Source of the DNA: a virus
IMG/VR virus record: IMGVR_UViG_2162886007_000107
Coordinates: 62,001-126,000 of that record
Strand: one strand, 5' to 3'
Length of the DNA: 64,000 bases
Every line of letters begins with the position of its first letter. The first letter of the stretch is position 1. Position numbers and translations under genes: made by a program. Positions 53,143-61,773 of this stretch are shown piece by piece. The notes beneath the pieces were generated by a model. That model searched no databases and was not told the DNA's origin. It worked only from the letters and a program-made list of their open reading frames with translations.

Positions 53143-54150
53143 ATGAGCGAGTTGAAGCGACTGTACATCCAAGGCCTTGAGAACCACGCAGTGTTGGTAG
53201 AACACAACACCTCGTTGGCTATCTGGTCTGACAGACTGCTCAACGATCGTTATGACGGTAATGAGGACATGAGTGCTGCCCTCACTACTTTAGGTTCAGG
53301 CTTCGCTAGCCTGGGTGGTGGGTTGCTTTCTGTGGCCGGCTGGGTGGGTGGTAAAGCTCTGTCTGGATTGAGCTTTGCAGTAGGGGGTGCTGGTAACCTC
53401 CTCTCCCACGCCTTCAGTGATAACGACGTTCTGATTAAAAAGATCCTCCAGCAATTCTCTCGGTCCGATGAAAGTGAAATCTCTTTCAGCGCTTCCAAGG
53501 TTGCTCTCCTGACCAGTGACGGGGATCTTGATACACTCGAACGAGACATGGACGCCTTGTTGGCTAACTTGACCTTGATCGATAAGCACGGTAAGGATTT
53601 GATTTCCTTCCTCGACAAACGTATGGGTATCCTTCGGGAACTCAAGAACGTTAAGACCACCGAAGATGTATTTAAGGTGATCGATAAGTACGGGGAAGTT
53701 TCATATCCGGTACTCGCTCTGAAACACAGTCGGGGAGAAGATCATTGGTCTGATCAACTTCCTAACGGTAAGGTATTTGCTTTCAAAGAAGGCGCTAATA
53801 AATATCTTATGAGCGGAGACTCCCCTGAGGGGTCGGCATCTTCCATGACAATGTCCAAGTCTGAAGTCAGCAACTTGCTGAACAAGTTGGATAAGGTCAA
53901 TGGTATGCACAAGCGTTTCAAGTCCAACTATGACGGCTACTTGTCTTTCATTCGCTCTTGGGCGGAGATGGTCAAAACTGTTGAGGGTAACCTCGGTGGA
54001 TTGGAGAAGGTGAGTAAGTCCGCGTTGGGCGAAGCCGAGAAGTTCCTTGGCGGCGATCCAGACGTTCTTGCATTTTATAGCGGATTCACTCCCCGAGTGG
54101 TCAGCTACACCGACCGGTACATTCATGGTGTGCTGGGAGTTTTCGCGTGA
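53143..54150 (+). CDS. Putative virion protein (335 aa) with Gly-rich hydrophobic region
   Basis: ATG at 53143 follows GAGAGGTGG. Residues about 48-86 form a Gly/Ala-rich hydrophobic stretch (FASLGGGLLSVAGWVGG to GGAGNLLSHAF), possibly membrane-active. It is followed by helical regions and an acidic C-terminal part. The hydrophobic stretch could help during ejection; this is speculative. Confidence 0.7.
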   Translation: MSELKRLYIQGLENHAVLVEHNTSLAIWSDRLLNDRYDGNEDMSAALTTLGSGFASLGGGLLSVAGWVGGKALSGLSFAVGGAGNLLSHAFSDNDVLIKKILQQFSRSDESEISFSASKVALLTSDGDLDTLERDMDALLANLTLIDKHGKDLISFLDKRMGILRELKNVKTTEDVFKVIDKYGEVSYPVLALKHSRGEDHWSDQLPNGKVFAFKEGANKYLMSGDSPEGSASSMTMSKSEVSNLLNKLDKVNGMHKRFKSNYDGYLSFIRSWAEMVKTVEGNLGGLEKVSKSALGEAEKFLGGDPDVLAFYSGFTPRVVSYTDRYIHGVLGVFA

Positions 54151-54199
54151 AACGTTTCTCAAGTAACTTTTCCTTCGATATCGAAAAAGGGTATTAAAT

Positions 54200-55504
54200 A
54201 TGTACGATGATCTGTTCAACTCCTACAAGGGTGCTGAAGAGCTGGGTCTGGGCGACGACGGCGCTGCCGGTACTGGTGCTGTGGTTGACGCGGTTGAAGC
54301 TGTTGTTGAAGCCGAAATCAGCGAGCTGACCGTTGCGGTCGAAGAAAACACTGCCGAAGTGCAAACCCTGGTCGACAAGGTTGAAGCACTGGAAGAAGCT
54401 GCTGAAGAAGTGACCGACGCCGTTGAAGGCATGGAATCCATGCTGGCCTCGGGCAACATCGACGCCATCTCCTTCGCCAAGCAATACGCTCACGCCGTGA
54501 AGAAAGCCAACCGCCTGCCAGGCGAAGCCATCGTGATCGACGAAGATCGCATGGGCGCTGAAAGCTTCGGCGACGCTGCTTCGGCCGAGCTGTTCGCCCG
54601 TAACGGTCTGGAGTCCATGGGCGAGAAGCTCAAGGAATTCGGCAAGAAGGCAGCTGAAGTGGTCAAGGCCATTTTCAACTCCATCATCAACTTCTTCGTC
54701 GGCATCTTCAACAAGGCTGATGCCCTGGGTCGTCGCGAGAAGCAACTGCGTGATCGCCTGAACGGCGGTGCCAAGATCAAGGACAAAGTCAAGCTGGGCG
54801 GCTGGAACGCCTACATCGACTACGCCACCGCTGGTCTGGGCGGCAAGTCTGCCAAGAACAAAGGCACCACCGAAAACATCCACGCCGGTCTGAAACTCCT
54901 GCTGGACGAAGCGGCCAAAGTCGACGGTATCACCGTTGCTGGCGCCAAATCGGCCTACGAGGCCATCACTTCTTCGATCAAGTCTGACGCTCAGGCGTAT
55001 GGCAAGTACAACGAGAAGAAGCAAGGCAGCAAGGACATGGTCGTTGCTCAGGACGCCGGTATCCGCTGGCAGGCAACCTACGGCACTCAGAACATCACCA
55101 ACCTGGGTGAAGCTGCTACTGCCGTACGTTCGATCCGCGTTGTCATCACCAAGGCTCCTGAAGCCAAGAAAATGACCTCCGGTGCCGAAGTCAAAGCCAA
55201 AGCCGACAAGGCTGCCCTGGGCGCTGCCCTGGACATCGTGAAGGCCAAGGTCACTCAACTGCGCGACAACAAGGTGAAAGCCAAGACCTCGGGCAGCGAG
55301 CGCGACACCCTGATCTCCAAACTGGGCAACATCAAATCCGGTGACGAGACCAAGAAGTCGGAAACCGACGGCAAGATCGCCTTCGTGAAAGCCGCTTACG
55401 CCACCACCGTTCAGGTTGTGTCGATGGCTGACCGTAACGAAGTCAACCTGGCCGACGCCATGCTGGACTGCGTCGCAGCTCACCTGAGCTTCGGCAGCAA
55501 CTAA
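54200..55504 (+). CDS. Major internal head protein paralog (434 aa), very strong codon bias
   Basis: A very acidic N-terminal region (about 1-85, heptad-like AVEAVVEAEISELTVAVEEN) is followed by G-x-E sites (GME near 79, GAE near 121, GLE near 138). Then comes the amphipathic aromatic segment EKLKEFGKKAAEVVKAIFNS to INFFVGIFNKAD and a Lys/Ala-rich body. The acidic propeptide followed by cleavage sites fits inner-body precursors. Nearly exclusive C-ending codons imply very high late expression. Confidence 0.78.
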   Translation: MYDDLFNSYKGAEELGLGDDGAAGTGAVVDAVEAVVEAEISELTVAVEENTAEVQTLVDKVEALEEAAEEVTDAVEGMESMLASGNIDAISFAKQYAHAVKKANRLPGEAIVIDEDRMGAESFGDAASAELFARNGLESMGEKLKEFGKKAAEVVKAIFNSIINFFVGIFNKADALGRREKQLRDRLNGGAKIKDKVKLGGWNAYIDYATAGLGGKSAKNKGTTENIHAGLKLLLDEAAKVDGITVAGAKSAYEAITSSIKSDAQAYGKYNEKKQGSKDMVVAQDAGIRWQATYGTQNITNLGEAATAVRSIRVVITKAPEAKKMTSGAEVKAKADKAALGAALDIVKAKVTQLRDNKVKAKTSGSERDTLISKLGNIKSGDETKKSETDGKIAFVKAAYATTVQVVSMADRNEVNLADAMLDCVAAHLSFGSN

Positions 55505-55529
55505 GACCTGGTCTTAGGGCGTTTAATCT

Positions 55530-55576
55530 ACCAGGGGTTCCTTCGGGAGCCCCTGGTGGGTTTCCTTTATTTTTTT
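55530..55576 (+). terminator. Terminator with TTCG loop
   Basis: ACCAGGGGTTCC and GGAGCCCCTGGT (55530-55557) pair around a TTCG tetraloop, followed by GGGTTTCCTTTATTTTTTTGC. Confidence 0.88.
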
Positions 55577-55589
55577 GCATTTTGTCTGG

Positions 55590-55618
55590 AATGCTATAGG
55601 TTTCGACCACTATATTTC
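55590..55618 (+). promoter_or_regulatory. Putative promoter with repeated 20-mer
   Basis: AATGCTATAGGTTTCGACCA (55590-55609) is identical to the minus-strand sequence at 10546-10565 and is followed by CTATATTTC. The next ATG is 24 bases after the 20-mer. Confidence 0.6.
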
Positions 55619-55633
55619 TAACGGGTAAGCACT

Positions 55634-56701
55634 ATGTCTGATTACGTACACCCTCTACGTTTTGTCAACACTCCCACGATCAAAGAGATTTGGGAAGCCG
55701 AACATGGTAAAGATATCGCAACCGAAAGTACTGATGAGGAAGTCAAAGAACTTTCCGACGAGTATGACAAGGTAAGTGGTAACGAAGGTTTCTACAAACT
55801 GTTCTTGCAACACAGTCAGAAGCCTATGGATACTCGTGCTCTGTATACGGGTAATGAGGGCTTTTGGGAAGAAGTTAAGAAAGGCGTCAACTATGTAGTG
55901 GACTCCATCAAGAAGTTCTTCAAATGGGTCTACAGCTTCTTTACCAGCAAGAAAGAACTGGTAGAGCGCACCAAGAACAAGATGAGTAAAGTCATCGACA
56001 TCAAAGGTGTGAAAGAAGGTGACATTGCTTACCCTGCGTCTACTGCTCTTATTTGGAACGCTACTGGTAAGCCTGGTACCAGCATTGGTTGGATTGCTAC
56101 CAAGATTACCGAAGTGGATAAGGTCATTGATAAAGGTGTTGCTTACAAAGAAGCCACCAAGAACTTTGTCACTGCCGTCGGTGCTGCATTGTCCAAGCAT
56201 GGCCAGTTGCATAAGGCTAAGCCTGACATCGATAGTTTGACTGAGGGTTTCAACAAGAAGCTTAAAGAGATCTTCCCTGAAGGTCCTTTCCTGGCTATGA
56301 CCTCGTTGACTATCAACAAAGAAAACAAGATTGTTCTCAAGCGTAATCGCAACATCCCGCAGAAAGCTATTAGTGGTTCCTACCGTACTGACGTTAGTAC
56401 AGCTAAGACCATTCTCAAAGCTATCGAGCATGCCAACGAGGAATACGGCAACTTGACGGCTGAGAACATTAAGCTGGAAGAAGGTATGGTGAAGAACCTG
56501 GAACTGTCCCTGCGTACTGGCACCACTTTCAGTGATGGTGACCACGCTGCTGCTAAAGCGGTTAGCGAGAAAGTTAAAGGCATCATGAACGCTACCATGG
56601 CAAACATTAAGACCTTGGAAAACGTTATCCATAAATCTATTAACGGTGCACTCGGTGTTGTCAAAGCCGCGGTACCTTCTGATTCCAGCGTTAAGGAGTA
56701 A
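55634..56701 (+). CDS. Internal head protein paralog (355 aa)
   Basis: Two GNE sites, SGNEGFYK (about 49) and YTGNEGFWEE (about 75), precede the aromatic amphipathic segment VKKGVNYVVDSIKKFFKWVY and a Lys-rich helical body. It has the family layout described for the 38-58 kb cluster. Codon use is less extreme than in the gene before it, so it may be less abundant. It is followed after three bases by the next paralog. Confidence 0.77.
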   Translation: MSDYVHPLRFVNTPTIKEIWEAEHGKDIATESTDEEVKELSDEYDKVSGNEGFYKLFLQHSQKPMDTRALYTGNEGFWEEVKKGVNYVVDSIKKFFKWVYSFFTSKKELVERTKNKMSKVIDIKGVKEGDIAYPASTALIWNATGKPGTSIGWIATKITEVDKVIDKGVAYKEATKNFVTAVGAALSKHGQLHKAKPDIDSLTEGFNKKLKEIFPEGPFLAMTSLTINKENKIVLKRNRNIPQKAISGSYRTDVSTAKTILKAIEHANEEYGNLTAENIKLEEGMVKNLELSLRTGTTFSDGDHAAAKAVSEKVKGIMNATMANIKTLENVIHKSINGALGVVKAAVPSDSSVKE

Positions 56702-56704
56702 ACT

Positions 56705-58147
56705 ATGCGTCATTTGATGGATCTGGGTTTGATCGGGTTGTTGATGACCACTTCTGAACGACCCAACAAAGAAACCAATCCTTCTCTTATGAAGATGGTG
56801 GACAACCTGGGTTACAACGAATACTGGGATTACACCTACGAAGAACTGCGGGCTGAAGCTTTCCAGGTTATCGATGCTGCTGAGCGTCACTTCGATTACT
56901 TCGACAAAAGTGATCTGGAAGTAAACGCTCTGACTGATGCATTCCTTACCCGGGTGTACGATGAGCTGTCGGGCGGCTTTAAAGAAGATCTGCGCACTGT
57001 TGCCATCACGGTCTGTGCATTGGGTAACAAGAACCCTAACGGTCTTCCTAACTGCACTGAGGGCGTGGAAACCTGGATCAAGTTTGCAAAGGCCCAACTC
57101 GAAGAACTGCGTAAGCGTTTTGAGACCGGTGAAGAAGTGGATTACCTCCCACTGCTTATCGGCCGTCTGGAATATGCAGACAATATCCTCGGCGTGGTCG
57201 ATGTGTTTGTTACTGCACACAAAGGCATGTTGATGGGTGTTGAGGAATTCGCTCCCGGTGATTATCAGGATGTCTTCCCAATTGAAGACTGGGTCTCTGG
57301 CAACGAGTGCAACCAGACCACCGAGTGTGAGTGCGGCTGTACTCTGAACAAGCCTATCGCCATTCTCCAGGGCATGGAAGATTACCTTTCAGGTAAGACC
57401 ACCAAGGCTACCTTGTATCTGGAAAACCTCTGCTACAGCAACGACATGCGTCTGCGCTCTGTGGCTGGTAACGAGGAAGGTGTTTGGGATACCGTCAAGG
57501 AGATTGGCGCCAAAGCCTACGAGTGGTGTAAGGAAGTTCTGGATAGCTTCATGGAACTCTTCGACAGCGGTAAGTCTGATGAAGAGATCGCTGCTGCTGA
57601 AGACGACGCCGAAATCAACAAGAAGGCTTTGCAAGCAATTACCGACAAGACCATGCGTGTCAAGCCGGCTGCTAAGCAAGGCGCTATCGCTCTGGCTACC
57701 AAGAACGACACTACCGGTAAGGTAGCGAAAGCTCTGACTAGCCTGAACACGATTGGCGATGGTGCTCGGGTCATTACTGCTCTGCAAGCTATCCTGACTA
57801 CCGAGTTGAAGAAAGAAGGCAAGCTGGGCACCAAGTTGGAAGCAGCCAAGAAAGCTGTTGCTGATTTGCAGTCGACTACGGCCAAAGCTACTTCTGGTAG
57901 CGGTGACAACAAGGAAGTTGTTAAGAACGCCAAGACCAGTGTTGACGAGAAAGTCAAGGCAGCCAAAGACAGCTTGAAAGAAGTTAAAGCAGCGGCCTCT
58001 GCGCAGAAGAAGATTGTTACCTGCATCCGTCGGACGATCAAAGGTATTACTCCGAAGATCTTCATGGATAAAGAGAACAAGACTCCTGCTACCAGCTCCA
58101 CTGCTCCTGCTCCTAAAGAGCCAGCTGCGAAACCAGCTAAAGCCTAG
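56705..58147 (+). CDS. Internal head protein paralog (480 aa) with Cys-rich segment and long propeptide-like region
   Basis: ATG at 56705. The first 255 residues are acidic and helical and include a Cys-rich stretch, NECNQTTECECGCTLNK (about 200-216). VAGNEEGVWDTVKEIGAKAY (about 253-272) is the G-x-E plus aromatic helix motif. A Lys/Ala-rich body and a Pro/Ala-rich tail (SSTAPAPKEPAAKPAKA) follow. If cleaved at GNE, about half the protein would be removed. Confidence 0.73.
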   Translation: MRHLMDLGLIGLLMTTSERPNKETNPSLMKMVDNLGYNEYWDYTYEELRAEAFQVIDAAERHFDYFDKSDLEVNALTDAFLTRVYDELSGGFKEDLRTVAITVCALGNKNPNGLPNCTEGVETWIKFAKAQLEELRKRFETGEEVDYLPLLIGRLEYADNILGVVDVFVTAHKGMLMGVEEFAPGDYQDVFPIEDWVSGNECNQTTECECGCTLNKPIAILQGMEDYLSGKTTKATLYLENLCYSNDMRLRSVAGNEEGVWDTVKEIGAKAYEWCKEVLDSFMELFDSGKSDEEIAAAEDDAEINKKALQAITDKTMRVKPAAKQGAIALATKNDTTGKVAKALTSLNTIGDGARVITALQAILTTELKKEGKLGTKLEAAKKAVADLQSTTAKATSGSGDNKEVVKNAKTSVDEKVKAAKDSLKEVKAAASAQKKIVTCIRRTIKGITPKIFMDKENKTPATSSTAPAPKEPAAKPAKA

Positions 58148-58159
58148 TGGCAACTTTTA

Positions 58160-58190
58160 CTATAACGGGAGGGTCAACCTCCCGTTATAG
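58160..58190 (+). terminator. Terminator before the 58-63 kb structural operon
   Basis: CTATAACGGGAGG (58160-58172) pairs perfectly with CCTCCCGTTATAG (58178-58190), followed by TTCTTTAA. The next gene starts 18 bases later. Confidence 0.75.
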
Positions 58191-58208
58191 TTCTTTAATG
58201 AGGTTTAT

Positions 58209-59726
58209 ATGCTTCTTAAATCAACTGTAATGTCCATGGAAGACTACAAGACGTTCTCGCGTCCTGCGGTCATGGATTCGTTGCATCGAGTGCTTAAGTT
58301 CTACGGCTTGGAAAGTTCTGCTGATATCTACTACAACGAGGATAATGACTTCACTCCTCTAGTGGGTAGCTTTAAACGTGACCAGGTTCGTACCAACACT
58401 TTCACCGATGGCATTTGGCGTAACAAGATCTTCATCATTCCTGAGTGGGAAGAAAGTCAACACAACTCAGGCTACAGTAACCAACGTCGGGAAATGACTG
58501 AACGACCAGTATGGATGACGGATGATGAACAGCCTTTCATGATCTACCCGTCTTTGTCTGGGTTGAAAGTAACGGTTGGCGTCGTAGCTGGATTTAACAG
58601 CAGTAAAAGTGCTGACCAGTTCCGTCGTCGTATTAACCGCCTGCAAAGTAACCAGGTAGTAGCGATGAACTTCAGCGCTTCTGGTCACTTGGTGGTTAAC
58701 CCTGCGATTATCGATCTTCTTACCAACGTGCACTCATTGCACAAGAAGAACGATCCAACTACCCCAGACTTCCCCGAATGGTTCCAGAAATATCGTAAGG
58801 TTCCATTCACTGCTGCAAGTGATGCTTCCGGTAAGAACAAGTTGTTGGTTGTTCCTATCGTGATGAATGAGCTGGGGATTTACTTCACAGAACCCACAGT
58901 TAAGAAGAGCAGGAATGCAGCAACCGTGGGGATGTACGAAGTAGAGTTTGGTTACTACTTCTACTGGAAACAGTTCGACGGCTGGGAACTGGAATACCCA
59001 CTGAACGTGTATCAGGATGAGATCGATCCAATCTGGATTCCTCGCCCAGATGAACAATACACCAAGTCGTTTGATGTACGAGTCAATCCTGAGATGGCTT
59101 TTGCTAAGGCACTCACTGATACTCGTCATCTCAATGCTCCTTACTACTTGCGGCTTCCAAATCACGATCCTTGGAAGATGCCAGGACTGTGGTGGGTGCA
59201 ACCTGTTATCCAGGCAAGGCTGGCGGTAGACAACGTAGAAAGACAGGAACTCTGCAATATCTTCCAGATCCCTGGATGGAAATGGAGTGACCTGGCTAAG
59301 CGATATATCCTACGTCGTCGCACCGAAGCCTTCCGTCAGTTCAATACGCCGTTCCTGGTGACCGTATGGTCGAATGACATCCGCGTTTATCCAGAACATC
59401 TGGAGATGGATGAGAATGGTGGCGTATGGCTCCTGAGAGCCCCTGAGATGCGTAATACGTATCGAATAGTGGTAACGGTTGATTATGCCGTTCGCGACTA
59501 CACAGGAAGCTTCTGGACGGATCTGGCGCATAATCCTGATGACGAGGAAATCCTGCCTACTCTGTTCCCTGGATTTGACTGGGCTAACCTGGACAAGCCT
59601 TGGGCCGATAAGGAAGTAGAAATTCGTAAAGGCATTGATAAGGGTCGCGGTATTGCCGGTCCTGACTTCAATGGCTACATGATGAGACTCGGTCTCCACG
59701 CACACGTACTCCTTGAGAAGGAATAA
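58209..59726 (+). CDS. Putative tail/baseplate structural protein (505 aa)
   Basis: ATG at 58209 after GAGGTTTAT. It is aromatic and beta-rich (VEFGYYFYWKQFDGWELEYP, PNHDPWKMPGLWWVQPV), consistent with a tail structural protein. It is first of four coupled genes to 63111. The first 10 residues could be excluded by a start at the second or third Met. No family recognised. Confidence 0.68.
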   Translation: MLLKSTVMSMEDYKTFSRPAVMDSLHRVLKFYGLESSADIYYNEDNDFTPLVGSFKRDQVRTNTFTDGIWRNKIFIIPEWEESQHNSGYSNQRREMTERPVWMTDDEQPFMIYPSLSGLKVTVGVVAGFNSSKSADQFRRRINRLQSNQVVAMNFSASGHLVVNPAIIDLLTNVHSLHKKNDPTTPDFPEWFQKYRKVPFTAASDASGKNKLLVVPIVMNELGIYFTEPTVKKSRNAATVGMYEVEFGYYFYWKQFDGWELEYPLNVYQDEIDPIWIPRPDEQYTKSFDVRVNPEMAFAKALTDTRHLNAPYYLRLPNHDPWKMPGLWWVQPVIQARLAVDNVERQELCNIFQIPGWKWSDLAKRYILRRRTEAFRQFNTPFLVTVWSNDIRVYPEHLEMDENGGVWLLRAPEMRNTYRIVVTVDYAVRDYTGSFWTDLAHNPDDEEILPTLFPGFDWANLDKPWADKEVEIRKGIDKGRGIAGPDFNGYMMRLGLHAHVLLEKE

Positions 59727-59729
59727 GTT

Positions 59730-61028
59730 ATGCCACTTGCTATTGGCCCTTTGGGGCATGACCAGGTACCGGAACCAGAAACACCTGGTCTGTATTCCAA
59801 ACAGTACCGTCACTCGATTGTTGTCAGCACCTATCAGCCTGAGACTTCAATGCTCAGCATGGTGCAGGGTACTCCAATCGAAGTCGAGTACTACCGTCAA
59901 CGTTTGGAGCGGGATGAACTTCCTACTCCATTCGACCCTGATGACGCTGCTACTTATCAGTCGTATGACCGGATCAAACATCTGATCATCAAGAAGGAAG
60001 GTTCTGGGTCGTTTAACTTCGATCCACAAACCGGCCAGTCTGATAAGAAATACAGTGCCTACGTGGCATTCGATAAACCACCAATCAAATTCGACGTGTT
60101 CGTTCTTGATATCGGCGATGGTAACGCTGGTCTGGCTCAAATCTTTGATCCACCAGAGATCCCAGAGTTCACCGCCAACAAGGTTTACAAGATCAACTTC
60201 CAGATCGTCGGTATTCTTACTGAACAGATCTTCAACGAACTGGAGCGGCGTACTCAAGAAGAATGGGTCTATTCCAAAGACTCGGCTTTGATGGGCGGTG
60301 TGTCTATTGTTACTCCCCAAGACTTCGATATGGAAGGGGAGCTGTTCCAGTGGCGTACCACTATCGCTAACTGGATCATGAAGAACTTCTGGTGGAACCC
60401 TGAGCGAACCATTGCTTTCCCTCTCAAGGATGGTGGTGAGAAGAACTCCATGGTTTACGACCAGTATCTGGTAAAGTTCATTAACGCGGTGTTCGAACCA
60501 GACCTGCGTACGACCTACCCGATCATCCACATGTTCAGTACTCAGTACGGTGGTCGTGATTTCGGTATGAACGGGACCATCAACATCTGGGACGTTCTGT
60601 TGTATGGTGATTGGAATCTGTTGAGTCAATGTACAAACGAAGCCACTGTGATCGGTACTAACCGTCTGGTGAATACTCGTTTGTACGGTAACCTGCGTTC
60701 CAGTAAGTTCGAGTGGTTCGTTACCACCGATCCGAAAGAGTACAAGCTTTATCACGAATACTTCAACATGGACGGGTATCCGATTCTTCGCCCAAGTCCA
60801 GAGAAGAAGATCACGTACTTGTTCTCTGAGGAATTCTACAAAGGCAACCCGCAAGATGAGTTCGAGAAACTGATTGTCGATGTTCTCAAAAAGAGAATCG
60901 TTCCTCGTGATCGTCTGCTGGCTTATTGCAAAACTTACTTCTCTCTGGAACGTTTGGATCAGCTCTACCACGGAGCAATCTTGGTAATGCTCATTCAAGC
61001 TAGCAGGAGATTCGGAGTACCGTCATGA
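59730..61028 (+). CDS. Putative tail/baseplate structural protein (432 aa)
   Basis: ATG at 59730. Near its N-terminus is TPGLYSKQYRHSIVVSTYQ, which resembles QPGVYSKQIQPFRDDLMIE in the 445-residue protein at 61774, suggesting distant relatedness. The rest is mixed beta-rich (FDVFVLDIGDGNAG, TYPIIHMFSTQYGGRDFGMN). The stop overlaps the next ATG (ATGA). Confidence 0.68.
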   Translation: MPLAIGPLGHDQVPEPETPGLYSKQYRHSIVVSTYQPETSMLSMVQGTPIEVEYYRQRLERDELPTPFDPDDAATYQSYDRIKHLIIKKEGSGSFNFDPQTGQSDKKYSAYVAFDKPPIKFDVFVLDIGDGNAGLAQIFDPPEIPEFTANKVYKINFQIVGILTEQIFNELERRTQEEWVYSKDSALMGGVSIVTPQDFDMEGELFQWRTTIANWIMKNFWWNPERTIAFPLKDGGEKNSMVYDQYLVKFINAVFEPDLRTTYPIIHMFSTQYGGRDFGMNGTINIWDVLLYGDWNLLSQCTNEATVIGTNRLVNTRLYGNLRSSKFEWFVTTDPKEYKLYHEYFNMDGYPILRPSPEKKITYLFSEEFYKGNPQDEFEKLIVDVLKKRIVPRDRLLAYCKTYFSLERLDQLYHGAILVMLIQASRRFGVPS

Positions 61029-61771
61029 GCATGAACTTCACCCGCTACGACGCAGTTCGGAAACGGCTGATTGAACTCTACAACCTCCTCAACCACAAAG
61101 TGTATCGAGTATGGATTGCTCCAGAGAAGTTGATGACTCTGGACCAACTCCGTAGCCGACCCACTTACCACCAAGAAGGTTTCGCTAACGATACCAACTA
61201 CTACTCTGAGAAACAGATGCGTAGTTACAAGCTTCCTCGGATGATTGATCTGATGGAGAACCTGGAGTCGTACCGAGACCTTACCTTCGAGAAACCTACA
61301 GCCAGCATCATTGAGCTGTACGAAGGTATCCAAGAATGGATCAGCCTGTGGTGCGATATCATGCGGAATCTACCGGACATGAAACACCCGGTACTTTCTG
61401 AACTTCGGAAGATCGAGAACTTTGCGTACTTGATCTTTCCAGAGTACAAACGCATGAAGCCATACCAGAACAAACTGGCTAACAGCAAGGCAGCTTTGGA
61501 AGCCAATCTCGTGCATGACAAGGGCTTGGCTACTCTGGCTTCGTTGTTTGGTATGAACAGCACCATGGGCGGTGGTTACAAATCTGAAAGCATTAGCTGG
61601 TACAGCCATCTGGATGCTTTGATCCCAGATAGCCAGCAGTACGCCGATGCGTTTGACCCAGGCGCGCTGTTGCGTATCTCTGATGGCTTCAAGGCCTTGG
61701 GTGAGGATAGTCTCGCCCACATGGACAACGGCATGAACCATAACCCTAACTGGATATTTAACGCAGGTTAA
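61025..61771 (+). CDS. Putative tail structural protein (248 aa)
   Basis: ATG at 61025 overlaps the upstream stop. It is helical and basic in the N-terminal half (YDAVRKRLIELYNLLNHKVY), with a Gly/Ser loop FGMNSTMGGGYKSES near the C-terminus. It lies between two structural genes with which it is co-translated. No family recognised. Confidence 0.68.
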   Translation: MSMNFTRYDAVRKRLIELYNLLNHKVYRVWIAPEKLMTLDQLRSRPTYHQEGFANDTNYYSEKQMRSYKLPRMIDLMENLESYRDLTFEKPTASIIELYEGIQEWISLWCDIMRNLPDMKHPVLSELRKIENFAYLIFPEYKRMKPYQNKLANSKAALEANLVHDKGLATLASLFGMNSTMGGGYKSESISWYSHLDALIPDSQQYADAFDPGALLRISDGFKALGEDSLAHMDNGMNHNPNWIFNAG

Positions 61772-61773
61772 AG

